NCBI GenBank assembly: GCA_937776645.1
Contig: CALMRI010000035.1
Coordinates: 1 to 48,367 of the forward strand
Source: an uncultured Alphaproteobacteria bacterium
GTDB taxonomy: Bacteria; Pseudomonadota; Alphaproteobacteria; Thalassobaculales; Thalassobaculaceae
Direction of reading: 5' to 3'
DNA length: 48,367 nucleotides
Every line of letters begins with the position of its first letter. The first letter of the stretch is position 1. Positions 40,439-48,367 of this stretch are shown here, in pieces. The position numbers were made by a program, and so were the translations under genes. The notes under the pieces are model-generated. The model ran no database searches. It worked only from the letters and a program-made list of their open reading frames with translations, and was not told the DNA's origin.

Positions 40439-40728
40439 TTAGCCTAACATGGCTTTGACACGGGCTAATCTGTCCTCGGGCAGATACGCGTCGTGGCTGT
40501 GATAATTTTCGACCACTGAAGCGTCGTCCCGCAGCGCCACCCGAGGCTATTTCGAGACCGTGTGGATATGGATTTCCGACGCCAGCCGACCCGCAGGTAG
40601 TTGCTCCAGACCATGATCCGGCAGGTTGGGTAGCTAAAAATCTTTTGTCCGCCATCGCTTTGAGTTTCGACAGTCACCGCTTCCAGCGCGCCTGCCAACA
40701 ATTCCACCCGATCAGCTTCGGCAGCCAT
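40439..40728 (-). pseudogene. Unidentified small gene remnant
   Basis: Minus-strand reading begins MAAEADRVELLAGALEAVTV and ETQSDGGQKIFSYPTCRIMV, then after a shift LPAGRLASEIHIHTVSK, and after a further stop DDASVVENYHSHDAYLPEDR with LARVKAMLG and a TAA at 40439-40441. The pieces fit one protein of about 95 residues broken twice. I do not recognise the family. It follows the SDR gene on the same strand and was probably part of that operon. Confidence 0.5.
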
Positions 40729-40760
40729 CCGGTGCGCTCCAAATGGAGCTGAAACTTGTC

Positions 40761-41513
40761 CTAAACCAACCCGCCATTGACGTGAATCACCTGGCCGGTG
40801 ACATAGGAGGCCGCTTCGGAGGCAACGAATTCGATCACCGCCGCCACCTCGTCCTGGCTGCCCTTACGGCCCATCGGTATTTGCTGATCGATCGCCGCCG
40901 CAGCCTCCGGCGGCACCGCGAAATGCGCGCCCGGATCCTTCTCGATAAAGCCCGGCGAAACCACGTTCACGGTGATCCCCTCTAGCGCTAGATCTAGCGC
41001 CAGCGCCTTGGCCATGGTCTCCATCGAGGCCTTAGCCGCCGAGGTCACCGCAAAGGCCGGGACCTGGGTGCGCCAGACATGCGGACCAAAGGCGCTAACC
41101 GCGATGATCCGGCCCGCCACCGAGGCACGCAGATGCGGGATCGCCTCCGTCGCCATCTCGAAGAACCCCCGGGAGATCGCGCCATGCGCCGCCTCGAACG
41201 CCGCGTCGCCGGCCTCGATCGCGGGCTTGCGAAGCGCGTAACCGGCATTGGCGATCAGCACGTCGAGGCCTCCCAACCGCTCGGCGGCACTGGCCACCAG
41301 ACGGCGTCCGGCGCCAGCCTCGGCTAGGTCGGCCAGCACGATGTCTGCAGTGCCGCCCGCCGCGCGAATATTCGCCGCCGTCGTCTTCGCACCCTGGGCA
41401 TTGCGGCGCGTGTGCACCAGGAAGCGCGCGCCCGGCGCCGCCATGCGCCGGCAGAGCGCGGCGCCGATGCCACTGGCGGCCCCTGTAATTAAAATGCGGC
41501 GTTCCGAGCTCAT
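40761..41513 (-). CDS. SDR-family oxidoreductase lacking the catalytic Tyr
   Basis: The 250-residue protein has a normal SDR start (RILITGAASGIGAALCRRMA), the NAG motif in DVLIANAGYALRKP and the end ASYVTGQVIHVNGGLV. At the active site it reads VPAFAVTSAAKASMETMAKA: the Lys is present but Thr stands four residues before it, where Tyr is expected, and Phe stands seven before it, where FabI/FabL-type enzymes keep their Tyr. SRG at the subunit-side helix and VSAFGPH replace the common serine block. It may be a non-catalytic or altered-chemistry SDR. Its ATG overlaps the aminotransferase stop (ATGA), so the two are co-translated. Confidence 0.85.
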   Translation of the reverse strand: MSSERRILITGAASGIGAALCRRMAAPGARFLVHTRRNAQGAKTTAANIRAAGGTADIVLADLAEAGAGRRLVASAAERLGGLDVLIANAGYALRKPAIEAGDAAFEAAHGAISRGFFEMATEAIPHLRASVAGRIIAVSAFGPHVWRTQVPAFAVTSAAKASMETMAKALALDLALEGITVNVVSPGFIEKDPGAHFAVPPEAAAAIDQQIPMGRKGSQDEVAAVIEFVASEAASYVTGQVIHVNGGLV

Positions 41514-42667
41514 GCAACCTCCTGCCCCGGCGCCTCAAGCAGCGCCGCAATACCGTCGAGCAAACGCGCCCGATCGGCTTCGGTATTGTAAAGATGGGGA
41601 GTGATCCGCAAGGAATCGGACCGCTGGCTCACGAAGACGTTGCGCGTCGCCAAGCGTTGCACCGCCCGCTCCGGCAGCCCACCTGGAAAGCGGATGCCAA
41701 CAAAATGCCCGGCTCGCAACCGATCATCGGCAACCATAAGGCCGCGCTGCCGCGCCCAATCGGCGATTGGCGCAGTATAGGCCGCGAGCGTTTCCTGGAC
41801 CGCTGCCGGCCCCCACTCGACCAGTTGTTTCATCGCCGCGCAGGCCGCCGGCATCAGTGCGAAATTTCCGGACTCTCCGACATCAAAGCGATGGCCCCCC
41901 ACTTCGAACGGCATGTCATAGTTGGAAAGATGCTTGAACCGGGGGTGTTCCGCCCGAGCGATGAACCCAAGCTCCAGGGTTTTTCCAGCCCGATGCTGCG
42001 ACGCCACCCAAAGAAACCCGACCGAATAGGGCGCCATCAGCCATTTGTATCCAGCGGCGACTAGGAAATCCGGCTTCACCGCACCGACATCGAATGCCAT
42101 GGCGCCAGCCGACTGGGTGATATCCAGGGCTAGGGCCGCACCAACCTCGCGACAACGCGCCCCAACGGCGACCAAATCAATCAGCGTACCATCAGTCCAA
42201 TGGCAGTTCGGTAACGCGACAATGCCGGTGCCAGCGTTAATGGCTTCAAGGATCGCAGGCGTCCAGTCACTATCCACCGGGCGGGCCACCTCTACCAGCG
42301 TCGCGCCGTTCGCGGCCGCCAGATCGGTCCAGTGGGTGACATTCGAGGGGAACTGATCCGCCAGCACCAGCACGGTCTCGCCACCGCGAAGCGGCAGGTT
42401 CAGCGCCGCCGTCGCCATCCCATAACTGGCCGAAGGCACCACCGCCACCCCCTCGGGATCGGCGTTGATCAGCGCGGCGAACAACCGGCGCGCCCGGTTC
42501 GGCTCCTCCCAAAAATCTTTGACCTCAATCTCCCACGGCCGCACCTTACGCCGAAGCCCCCAATCCCCTGCCTCCACGACCAGCCGCATCAAAGGCGAAA
42601 GATAGGCGCAGTTCATATAGGCCACGTCGTCCGGTATATTAAAGAGAGAGCGCTGGTTGGGGATCAT
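41510..42667 (-). CDS. Class V-fold PLP aminotransferase / cysteine desulfurase-like enzyme
   Basis: The 385-residue fold-type I enzyme starts MIPNQRSLFNIPDDVAYMNC and shows ALPNCHWTDGTLIDL with the ring-stacking His-Trp block, ALDITQSAGAMAFDVGAVKP with the PLP Asp, and FLVAAGYKWLMAPYSVGFLW with the PLP Lys. C-terminal RATNRVFVSQRSD-like sequence RNVFVSQRSDSLRITPHLYN completes it. The group includes kynureninase-like, isopenicillin-epimerase-like and desulfurase-like enzymes; there is no desulfurase cysteine loop that I can see. It overlaps the downstream SDR gene by 4 bases (ATGA). Substrate is unknown. Confidence 0.85.
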   Translation of the reverse strand: MIPNQRSLFNIPDDVAYMNCAYLSPLMRLVVEAGDWGLRRKVRPWEIEVKDFWEEPNRARRLFAALINADPEGVAVVPSASYGMATAALNLPLRGGETVLVLADQFPSNVTHWTDLAAANGATLVEVARPVDSDWTPAILEAINAGTGIVALPNCHWTDGTLIDLVAVGARCREVGAALALDITQSAGAMAFDVGAVKPDFLVAAGYKWLMAPYSVGFLWVASQHRAGKTLELGFIARAEHPRFKHLSNYDMPFEVGGHRFDVGESGNFALMPAACAAMKQLVEWGPAAVQETLAAYTAPIADWARQRGLMVADDRLRAGHFVGIRFPGGLPERAVQRLATRNVFVSQRSDSLRITPHLYNTEADRARLLDGIAALLEAPGQEVA

Positions 42668-43167
42668 CAGGCCGGGCCAATTGAATACGGATGGGGCGCC
42701 AGCGACAACGCGCGTCGCCGGTCGCTAGGAGTCTACCCGGTGGATGGGCTAGTAATAAAGGCTAACCATAAGCGGGCAACGCATTTTCCGGCTCGACAGT
42801 TATTTGCCGCTTTAAGTCACGATCCCCGAAGGCCTCAACAAAAAGCTCAACGATCAAGCGCACGAGCGCGCGGTGGACGTGCCGGCTGTTACCATCATCG
42901 GCGCCGAGGTTCAGAGTACCGCCTACGATCACGGCCTGAAGCGTCTTGCCCCCAAAAATGGAGAAGACCGGCACTTGCGGGAGCGGCACCGCTAGTTCCT
43001 CATGGATCTAGGAACGAAAAAACTGTTGAGCATGGCGTTTCTGGGCGAATTGAACCGATTGTTCTTCGACCTCGGTGCCAGCGTAGATCAGGACACGGGG
43101 TCGTCCCTGGCACAAATTCAGATCGTCGCGAGGGAAGCCGTCGATTAACCCGGCGATGTCTGATCCT
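42668..43167. other. 500-base gap with ambiguous gene remnants
   Basis: No intact gene is present. On the plus strand 42825-42995 reads PEGLNKKLNDQAHERAVDVP and VTIIGAEVQSTAYDHGLKRL before a stop. The exact complement codons on the minus strand also stay open (LQAVIVGGTLNLGADDGNSR). G/C use at third positions is similar for both readings, so the strand cannot be decided. Stops on both sides show that whatever was here is broken. Confidence 0.4.
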
Positions 43168-44784
43168 TCAGGTAGCGTCTTCCAGCACCATGGCGGCGCA
43201 TTTCTCACCAATCATGATCGAGGGCGCGTTGGTGTTGCCGGCTATGATGCTAGGCATAATCGAAGCATCTGCGACGCGCAGCCCGGAGATGCCGTGCACA
43301 CGCAAGCGCGGGTCCACCACCGAGTCCGGCCCATGGCCCATGCGACACGTCCCGACGGGATGAAAATTCGCCACGCCGCGCTGGCGGGTGTCTTCAATCC
43401 AGTCCTCATCGGACTGCACTTTCAGGCCGGGCAAAACTTCCTCCACCACATAGGGTTTAAGTGCCGGTTGGGCGGCGATCTGACGACAGAGATGCAGGCC
43501 ATACAGGATGGCCGATTTGTCATAATCAGTACGCAGCTGGTCGAAGCGGATGGCGGGTTGGTCGCCGGCACTCGAGGTTTTTATCCGCACGAAACCACGA
43601 CCTTCCGGGCGCAGATGTACGGGGGAGAGGGTGAAGGCGGGGAAAGGATGCGGCACGATGCCCTCGCGGGTCCGTGCTTCCGTGCTCCACATCGACATGT
43701 TTATCTGCAGATCGGGGTTTTCCAGCCGCGGATCGGAACGCACGAAGGCGCCGGCATAGATACCGGTTCCCGTTAACGGGCCGGTACGGTTGAAGACATA
43801 GCGGATGCCGGCCAGGATCTGGCGGGTGGTGCTGTTGCCGATATCGTTCAAGGTGATTGGTTGATTGACCCGATAGGACAGATAACTATTGAAGTGATCC
43901 TGCAGATTTTCCCCCACGCCGGCGACGTCACGCACGACATCGATGTTGAGATCGCGCAACAATTGCGCCGGACCGAGGCCGGAAAGTTGCAGCAATTGCG
44001 GTGAACCGAACGCGCCGCCGGAGACGACAATCTCTTTTACCGCACGCGCCGTGCGCGGCCCTTGCGGCGTGCGGTATTCGATGCCGACGGCGCGGCTACC
44101 CTCGAAGATCAACCGCTGGGCGTGCGATTCGGTAGAGATGATCAGGTTAGCGCGCGATTTTGCTGGCCCCAGATAGGCGCGAGCCGAACTCCAGCGGCGG
44201 CGGTTATTAACGGTGAACTGATAAAACCCGGTGCCCTCCTGTTGCGGACCGTTGAAATCGGGATTGTAGGGAATGCCTGCCTGCATGGCAGCGTCGATGC
44301 AAGCTTGGGCCAGCGGCCATTCATGTGGGATATTGTTGACATGCAACGGGCCGCCGGTGCCGTGCAATTCGCTGGCCCCGCGTTCCTGGTTCTGCGCCTT
44401 CTTGAAGTAGGGCAGAACATTGTCCCAGTCCCAACCCTCGCAGCCACGTTGGCGCCAATCGTTATAGTCGGCGGCGGTGCCCCGCATATAGACGGTGCCG
44501 TTGATTGCCGAGGTGCCGCCTAAAACCTTGCCGCGGGGCTGGTAGAGCGTGCGGTTGTTGAGGTTGGGTTCGGGCTCGGATTCGAACATCCAGTTCACGT
44601 TTGGGTTGGTGTAGTTTTTCGTGTAGCCGAGTGGGATATGGATCCAGGGGTTGGTATCGCGCGGGCCGGCTTCCAGAAGCAGCACACGGTATTTTCCCGA
44701 CTCACTAAGCCTGCCGGCCACGGCGCATCCGGCGGAACCGGCGCCGGTGACAATGAAATCGTATGTATCAGCGTCCGTGACCAT
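43168..44784 (-). CDS. GMC-family FAD oxidoreductase (choline dehydrogenase-like)
   Basis: The 538-residue enzyme has the FAD loop FIVTGAGSAGCAVAGRLSES at the N-terminus, GMC signature 1 in LGGTSAINGTVYMRGTAADY and signature 2 in VSGGAFGSPQLLQLSGLGPA. The catalytic His is in FHPVGTCRMGHGPDSVVDPR and the end NTNAPSIMIGEKCAAMVL carries the Asn. Members oxidise primary or secondary alcohols such as choline, polyethylene glycol or other alcohols to carbonyls. No betaine aldehyde dehydrogenase or BetI is adjacent, so choline is not implied. It is intact and stands alone. Confidence 0.9.
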   Translation of the reverse strand: MVTDADTYDFIVTGAGSAGCAVAGRLSESGKYRVLLLEAGPRDTNPWIHIPLGYTKNYTNPNVNWMFESEPEPNLNNRTLYQPRGKVLGGTSAINGTVYMRGTAADYNDWRQRGCEGWDWDNVLPYFKKAQNQERGASELHGTGGPLHVNNIPHEWPLAQACIDAAMQAGIPYNPDFNGPQQEGTGFYQFTVNNRRRWSSARAYLGPAKSRANLIISTESHAQRLIFEGSRAVGIEYRTPQGPRTARAVKEIVVSGGAFGSPQLLQLSGLGPAQLLRDLNIDVVRDVAGVGENLQDHFNSYLSYRVNQPITLNDIGNSTTRQILAGIRYVFNRTGPLTGTGIYAGAFVRSDPRLENPDLQINMSMWSTEARTREGIVPHPFPAFTLSPVHLRPEGRGFVRIKTSSAGDQPAIRFDQLRTDYDKSAILYGLHLCRQIAAQPALKPYVVEEVLPGLKVQSDEDWIEDTRQRGVANFHPVGTCRMGHGPDSVVDPRLRVHGISGLRVADASIMPSIIAGNTNAPSIMIGEKCAAMVLEDAT

Positions 44785-44934
44785 CTACGCCCCCTTGATC
44801 GTCGCTCTACGACGCTATTGGAAACGACATGAGCGCAAAACGCCAGAGGGAATCACGCGCGACCGCTGCTCGCGCCATTCGAAACAACGGTTCCATCGGG
44901 CACGGCGCTGACGGCGGTATTTGACGGGATAAAT

Positions 44935-45010
<76 letters not shown>

Positions 45011-45354
45011 ACCGACCAGAAAGGCTTGAAATGCCTTGGTCTGAGGCGGACTGTATAGGTCCGTGCACACGCCTTTTGCAAGGTCAAACTGTGATCGGTG
45101 TGATCGAATTGTGATCGGCATGACCCGGCGCTCGCGAAGATCGCTTGTGGCGGACAGCAGGTTAATCGGTTAGGCCCAGTCGCCATGGCGGGCTTGGTGT
45201 TTTCAGGCGGCTCGCGCCCGGCAATCCCGCCAACCGAACCAGGATGCCTGCCTTGTAGCAGCGGCCCGCGATGACTATCTCGACTCTGCTGCTTGCCGTG
45301 GCCCCGCACCAGCAGTAGATTTCGAAACCGCCGCGCACCGGAGAGACATCGCCA
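45011..45354. other. Divergent tRNA-Ala / yggT intergenic region with a short repeat
   Basis: No gene is visible. The stretch must contain the promoters for tRNA-Ala (minus) and yggT (plus). A GTGATCG heptamer occurs three times at 45091-45097, 45100-45106 and 45111-45117, about 80-107 bases upstream of the tRNA. A GGAGAG ribosome site for yggT lies about 9 bases before its ATG. Confidence 0.45.
45091..45117. repeat. Three copies of GTGATCG
   Basis: Direct heptamer repeats start at 45091, 45100 and 45111, so the spacings are 9 and 11 bases. The near one-turn spacing would put them on one face of the helix if they bind a protein. They lie upstream of tRNA-Ala. Chance is possible in a short motif. 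Confidence 0.45.
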
Positions 45355-45660
45355 ATGTTTGCTTTCGCCAGTCTGCTCAATACCGTCATCAGCATCTATA
45401 TCTGGTGTTTATTCATCTATGTGGCGATGGGATGGCTGATCAATCTCGGCATCATCAATACGCAGAATCGAGCCGTCTTTCTGGTGATGGATTTTTTGTA
45501 CAAAATCACCGATCCGGCACTGCGGCGGATCCGACGGTTCGTGCCCAATCTCGGCGGTATGGATATCTCTCCGATTTTACTGGTTTTGGTGTTAATCTTC
45601 ATTCGTGATTTCGTTGTCGTCGATCTGGTGCGGATGGGTCTCGGAGGCGATGAACGCTGA
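45355..45660 (+). CDS. yggT: YggT-family membrane protein
   Basis: The 101-residue protein has two hydrophobic segments, about residues 5-30 (LLNTVISIYIWCLFIYVAMG) and 70-92 (ISPILLVLVLIFIRDFVVVD), with a basic cytoplasmic-like link DPALRRIRRFVPNLGGMD that is the family core. YggT proteins are inner-membrane proteins linked to osmotic stress or cell division, without a firm biochemical role. Order yggT-DUF167-folD is a common alphaproteobacterial layout. Its stop overlaps the DUF167 start by 11 bases. Confidence 0.92.
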   Translation: MFAFASLLNTVISIYIWCLFIYVAMGWLINLGIINTQNRAVFLVMDFLYKITDPALRRIRRFVPNLGGMDISPILLVLVLIFIRDFVVVDLVRMGLGGDER

Positions 45661-45982
45661 TCCAGTGCCTTTCGAAACGGTGAACAATGGCATGCGGGTG
45701 CGCTTGCGCCTGACGCCGGGCGCGTCAGTGGATCGTTTCAAGAGCGTCACGGCGGACTAAAAGGGTGTCGCTTGGTTGACAGCCACGGTCACCGCCGTCC
45801 CGGAAGATGGGCCCGCAAACAAGGCCTTGATACGTCTGTTGTCAAAGGAATGGCAGGTCGCCAAATCGTCGATCCAGCTCACCAGCGGCCAGGCTAACCG
45901 GCGCAAGATATTGCTCATCGAGGGCAATCCAGCGGCGCTGCTGGTCGATCTGTCGCGCTGGATCGAACGGCAAGATCCGTGA
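45650..45982 (+). pseudogene. DUF167 (YggU-family) protein with in-frame stop
   Basis: From the ATG at 45650 the frame reads MNADPVPFETVNNGMRVRLR, LTPGASVDRFKSVTAD, then a TAA at 45758-45760, and continues in the same frame with KGVAWLTATVTAVPEDGPAN, KALIRLLSKEWQVAKSSIQL and [20 protein letters not shown] to a TGA at 45980-45982. The rest is a complete DUF167 domain, including [10 protein letters not shown]. One substitution or codon-level change therefore interrupts an otherwise whole gene at about residue 37. The start overlaps yggT, and folD follows directly. No indel is involved, so a homopolymer sequencing error would not explain it. Confidence 0.85.
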
Positions 45983-45999
45983 CGGAACTTATCGAACGT

Positions 46000-46006
46000 G
46001 GGGGAA
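46000..46006 (+). promoter_or_regulatory. Ribosome binding site of folD
   Basis: GGGGGAA lies just ahead of the ATG at 46009 and supports this start ([10 protein letters not shown]) over the in-frame GTG at 45979, which sits at the end of the DUF167 frame. Confidence 0.55.
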
Positions 46007-46008
46007 AC

Positions 46009-46905
46009 ATGTCGGACGCGCAAATCATCGATGGCAAAGCCTTCGCCGCCGCGTTGCGGGAACGGGTTGGCCAAGTCGTCACTGGTCTGCAAGCGACCCA
46101 TGGCGCCACGCCCGGCCTTGCCGTGGTGCTGGTCGGCGAGGATCCGGCGAGTGAGGTCTATGTCCGAAACAAGGGCAGACAGACCTCCGAATGCGGCATG
46201 CGCTCGATCGAGCATAAATTACCAGCCGATACCGATCAGCAGACGCTCCTCGATCTGATCGCCGATCTGAACGGCGATGATGGCGTCGACGGGATCCTGG
46301 TCCAGTTGCCGTTGCCGGATCAGGTGGACCCACAGGCAGTGCTGAACGCCATCGACCCGGCCAAGGATGTCGACGGTTTTCATGTGATCAATGTCGGACG
46401 CCTGGCAACCGGCGGCGACGCGCTGGTACCTTGCACGCCAATGGGTTGCTTGCTGATGCTGAAGGAATATCTGGGGGACCTGTCGGGCAAGAACGCAGTT
46501 GTCGTTGGCCGTTCGAACATTGTCGGCAAGCCGATGGCGGCGTTGTTGACCCGTGAGAACTGCACCGTGACCGTCGCTCATTCTCGCACCAAGGATCTGC
46601 CGGCCGTATGCCGGGCCGCCGATATCCTGGTGGCTGCCGTGGGACGCCCGGAAATGATTCACGGCGATTGGATTGGCCCGGGCGCGGTTGTCATCGACGT
46701 CGGCATCAACCGCATCCCTGCGCCCGAACGCGGCGAGGGCAAGATGCGGCTGGTCGGCGATGTCGCCTTCGATGAGGCCAAGGCCGTCGCCGGTGCAATC
46801 ACCCCGGTTCCGGGCGGCGTCGGCCCGATGACCATCGCGGTGCTGCTGCGCAATACCGTCGAGGCCGCTTGCCGGCGACGTGGCTGGGATATGCCGGATA
46901 TTTAG
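46009..46905 (+). CDS. folD: Methylenetetrahydrofolate dehydrogenase / methenyltetrahydrofolate cyclohydrolase
   Basis: The 298-residue bifunctional enzyme interconverts 5,10-methylene-, methenyl- and 10-formyl-tetrahydrofolate with NADP. The catalytic Lys lies in [36 protein letters not shown] and the cofactor loop [20 protein letters not shown] are complete, and the C-terminal signature reads [18 protein letters not shown]. It ends with a TAG at 46903-46905 that overlaps the stop of the convergent DUF3253 gene. As a one-carbon housekeeping gene it is intact although its upstream neighbour is broken. Confidence 0.96.
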   Translation: MSDAQIIDGKAFAAALRERVGQVVTGLQATHGATPGLAVVLVGEDPASEVYVRNKGRQTSECGMRSIEHKLPADTDQQTLLDLIADLNGDDGVDGILVQLPLPDQVDPQAVLNAIDPAKDVDGFHVINVGRLATGGDALVPCTPMGCLLMLKEYLGDLSGKNAVVVGRSNIVGKPMAALLTRENCTVTVAHSRTKDLPAVCRAADILVAAVGRPEMIHGDWIGPGAVVIDVGINRIPAPERGEGKMRLVGDVAFDEAKAVAGAITPVPGGVGPMTIAVLLRNTVEAACRRRGWDMPDI

Positions 46906-47243
46906 GGCATATCGGTGACGATACAAGCTGGCTCAGAAGCGAGCGGTTCGCAGAACTCGCCCTCCGGTTTTACCGGCACGGTAAATCGAATAATCCCCTT
47001 GGCCTTGCGGATATCCACCGGCTTACCCTTACGAAGCGTCGTCAACTCGCCAGAATCCTGCAGCATCGCGGCAACGCGTCCGACGGTACGAAGCAGCGGA
47101 CGCCATTCGGGTGTGCGAGTTGGGTCGCCGCCAGCGCGCCGCGCGACATCGGTCGGCATAATCGATTTTCCAGGGCCAATTTCAGCTAGCATCACGCGTA
47201 TGATAGCCTGAATGCTGTCTTGGTCCGTCTTGGGTTTGCTCAT
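46902..47243 (-). CDS. DUF3253 domain protein
   Basis: The protein of about 113 residues fits DUF3253: [51 protein letters not shown] and the end [20 protein letters not shown]. The layout is a small winged-helix-like fold; no function is established. I start it at the ATG at 47243 ([10 protein letters not shown]), where family similarity begins; ATGs at 47255 and 47327 are possible and no ribosome site decides. It is convergent with folD with overlapping stop codons. Confidence 0.75.
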   Translation of the reverse strand: MSKPKTDQDSIQAIIRVMLAEIGPGKSIMPTDVARRAGGDPTRTPEWRPLLRTVGRVAAMLQDSGELTTLRKGKPVDIRKAKGIIRFTVPVKPEGEFCEPLASEPACIVTDMP

Positions 47244-47332
47244 AACCGAGACCATATGCTTGCAAACGCAAGCGCCGTCAACGATCCGGTTGGTGCAAGC
47301 CTTGGATACACGTGGATAGGAACGCATTGATC

Positions 47333-47955
47333 ATGACAGGAAACATCGAGGCCCTGTTCCTTGCGGTCGTTGTTTTTGTTGCCGGCCATTTCGCGCTGGG
47401 CCTGCCGCAAGGGTGAGCAGTCCTGGTCGACAAGCTTGGCGAGAACGGCAAGGCCTTGTTTTCCGCCGTCAGCGCCGGCGGGTTCATCTGGATGCTGCTG
47501 GTCTGTCGCGGCGCGCTACATGTGGAGATTTGGCCTCAGGCCAATTGGGCCTTCTGGATTCCAAATGTGGCGCTGCCCATCTCGATCGTTCTGCTGGTCT
47601 GTCGCTATACCGGCCCAAGCCCAACTGCGGTCGACCAAGAGAGTACCTTGCGCGACGACCCTCTGCCGCCGCGCGGGATCATCACCGGCACCCGACGCTC
47701 TGGGCGATCGGTCTTTGGGCGCTGGCGCATCTGGTGGTCAATGGCGATGCCAAGAAACGTGCGGGCCTTGAGGTCCCCCGGGGATCGTTTGAGCTAACCA
47801 CCTCGGTGGTACCGTTCCTGGCCATCGTCCAAGGCCGCACCCATTTCGACTGGGCCGGGATTGGTTCCACCCAGCTTTTCGCCAGCTTGGTGCTCTGGGC
47901 CGTTCTCTGGTTCGCCCACCCGTATTTTATAGGCGCCTCGCCGGCGACACCCTAA
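47333..47955 (+). pseudogene. NnrU-family membrane protein with stop, frameshift and deletion
   Basis: The start MTGNIEALFLAVVVFVAGHF at 47333 is followed by an in-frame TGA at 47414-47416. The same frame resumes with DKLGENGKALFSAVSAGGFI and NWAFWIPNVALPISIVLLVC. A frame change near 47680 leads to TLWAIGLWALAHLVVNGDA, which then joins directly to KKRAGLEVPRGSFELTTSVV. A membrane segment normally between these two is missing, so a deletion is likely. The end is DWAGIGSTQLFASLVLWAVL and PYFIGASPATP. NnrU proteins are multi-pass membrane proteins linked to nitric-oxide and heme-related metabolism. Three separate lesions make it a clear pseudogene. Confidence 0.8.
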
Positions 47956-47969
47956 CTTCCGGAGTTTCC

Positions 47970-48367
47970 ATGCGCGTTTTTCACTCCCCCAACCATGTAA
48001 GCCACGCCCCGGAAAACTTCATCGCCCGGGGTCAGGTGATGCCATGCCCGGAACAACCGCGCCGCGCCGATATCCTGCATGCCGCCGCCACGCGGGCCGG
48101 CCACCAGATGATCACCGCCGAGCGCCATGGCCTCGCCCCGGTCCGCGCCATTCACGAAACCCGTTATTTGAAATTCCTTGAGCAGGCCTGGCAGCTGTGG
48201 AGCGCGCTGCCTGATGCCGGGAGCGAGATCATTCCGAATGTGCATCCCGGTCGCAACATGAATGCCGTTCCGGTCGCCACCGTCGCCTTGGCCGGGTATT
48301 ATCAAGCTGACACCGCCTGTCCTATCGGTCTTGGAACCTGGCAGGGTATTCAAGCCTCCGCCGATGT
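47970..48367 (+). CDS. Histone deacetylase-family (acetylpolyamine amidohydrolase-like) protein, 3' end outside window
   Basis: The first 132 residues are present: MRVFHSPNHVSHAPENFIAR, RGQVMPCPEQPRRADILHAA and VRAIHETRYLKFLEQAWQLW, then ALAGYYQADTACPIGLGTWQ. This is the N-terminal part of the arginase-deacetylase fold, nearest to acetylpolyamine amidohydrolases, which release acetate from acetylated polyamines using zinc. The metal-binding His-Asp sites lie beyond the window edge, so activity cannot be judged. It starts 14 bases after the NnrU remnant; GGAG precedes the ATG by about 6 bases. Confidence 0.85.
   Translation, partial: MRVFHSPNHVSHAPENFIARGQVMPCPEQPRRADILHAAATRAGHQMITAERHGLAPVRAIHETRYLKFLEQAWQLWSALPDAGSEIIPNVHPGRNMNAVPVATVALAGYYQADTACPIGLGTWQGIQASAD

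Noticed and set aside
45162..45395. Minus-strand small frame between tRNA-Ala and yggT
   Set aside because: It overlaps the yggT start on the other strand, lacks motifs and has no ribosome site.

Overview
The window reads as chromosomal DNA of a GC-rich alphaproteobacterium, probably of the Rhodospirillales type. This rests on the yggT-DUF167-folD order, a DUF6481-type protein, an L-asparaginase of the Rhizobium etli family, a dgcN/dgcA pair, and strong G/C use at third codon positions. I see no phage, insertion sequence, CRISPR array, rRNA or plasmid signature. One tRNA is present, tRNA-Ala(CGC).

The most striking property is the number of broken genes. About sixteen loci carry frameshifts, in-frame stops or deletions, while most other genes read through cleanly. 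Core genes are intact (aspS, folD, nudC, rsmD, an rsuA/rluB-type pseudouridine synthase, a TrmH-type methylase, yggT). Peripheral catabolic, transport and regulatory genes are the broken ones. Damage runs from one indel (phnA, aspartate dehydrogenase, threonine dehydratase) to nearly erased genes (TctC-type binding protein; an unknown gene at 5.1-6.2 kb). Mixed ages of decay fit a lineage losing accessory functions, for example after moving to a host or a stable niche. Some single-base breaks could still be sequencing errors.

Layout. 0-4.9 kb is an amino-acid region: a decayed TctC-type binding protein, intact dgcN, broken dgcA and a broken methyltransferase on the minus strand, with a broken aspartate dehydrogenase divergent to them. 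5.1-6.2 kb is a decayed long gene. 6.3-9.4 kb holds a gamma-glutamyltransferase-like hydrolase, a PlsC acyltransferase and a small conserved protein. 9.6-16.8 kb is rich in sugar-acid enzymes (IlvD/Edd dehydratase, lactonase-type amidohydrolase, UxaA-family dehydratase, SDR), interrupted by a glycosyltransferase-methyltransferase fusion and a truncated NUDIX gene. 16.8-21 kb has a J-domain protein, a broken threonine dehydratase and a broken phosphonoacetate hydrolase. 20.9-26.9 kb has a Baeyer-Villiger-type monooxygenase coupled to a small ABM-domain protein, aspS and a TauD-like dioxygenase.

27-33.9 kb has a broken cyclase/CadC-like TPR protein, a beta-lactamase-fold esterase, a DUF6481-YkgJ pair, a small zinc ribbon, an AT-rich gap, a broken methyltransferase and an L-asparaginase. 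34-37.5 kb is an RNA-modification and nucleotide-housekeeping block. 37.7-44.8 kb is a redox block (quinone oxidoreductase, Old Yellow Enzyme, SDR plus class V aminotransferase, GMC oxidoreductase) with gene remnants. 44.9-48.4 kb holds the tRNA, yggT-DUF167(broken)-folD, DUF3253, a broken NnrU gene and the start of a histone-deacetylase-family gene.

Taken together the region suggests a heterotroph handling amino acids, sugar acids, phosphonates and oxygenated or cyclic compounds, with several of those routes now broken. I did not find a clearly new multi-gene system. The best leads are the third gene of the dgcNA operon, the strand-helix plus J-domain protein, the Tyr-less SDR coupled to an aminotransferase, and the decayed unknown gene at 5.1-6.2 kb.
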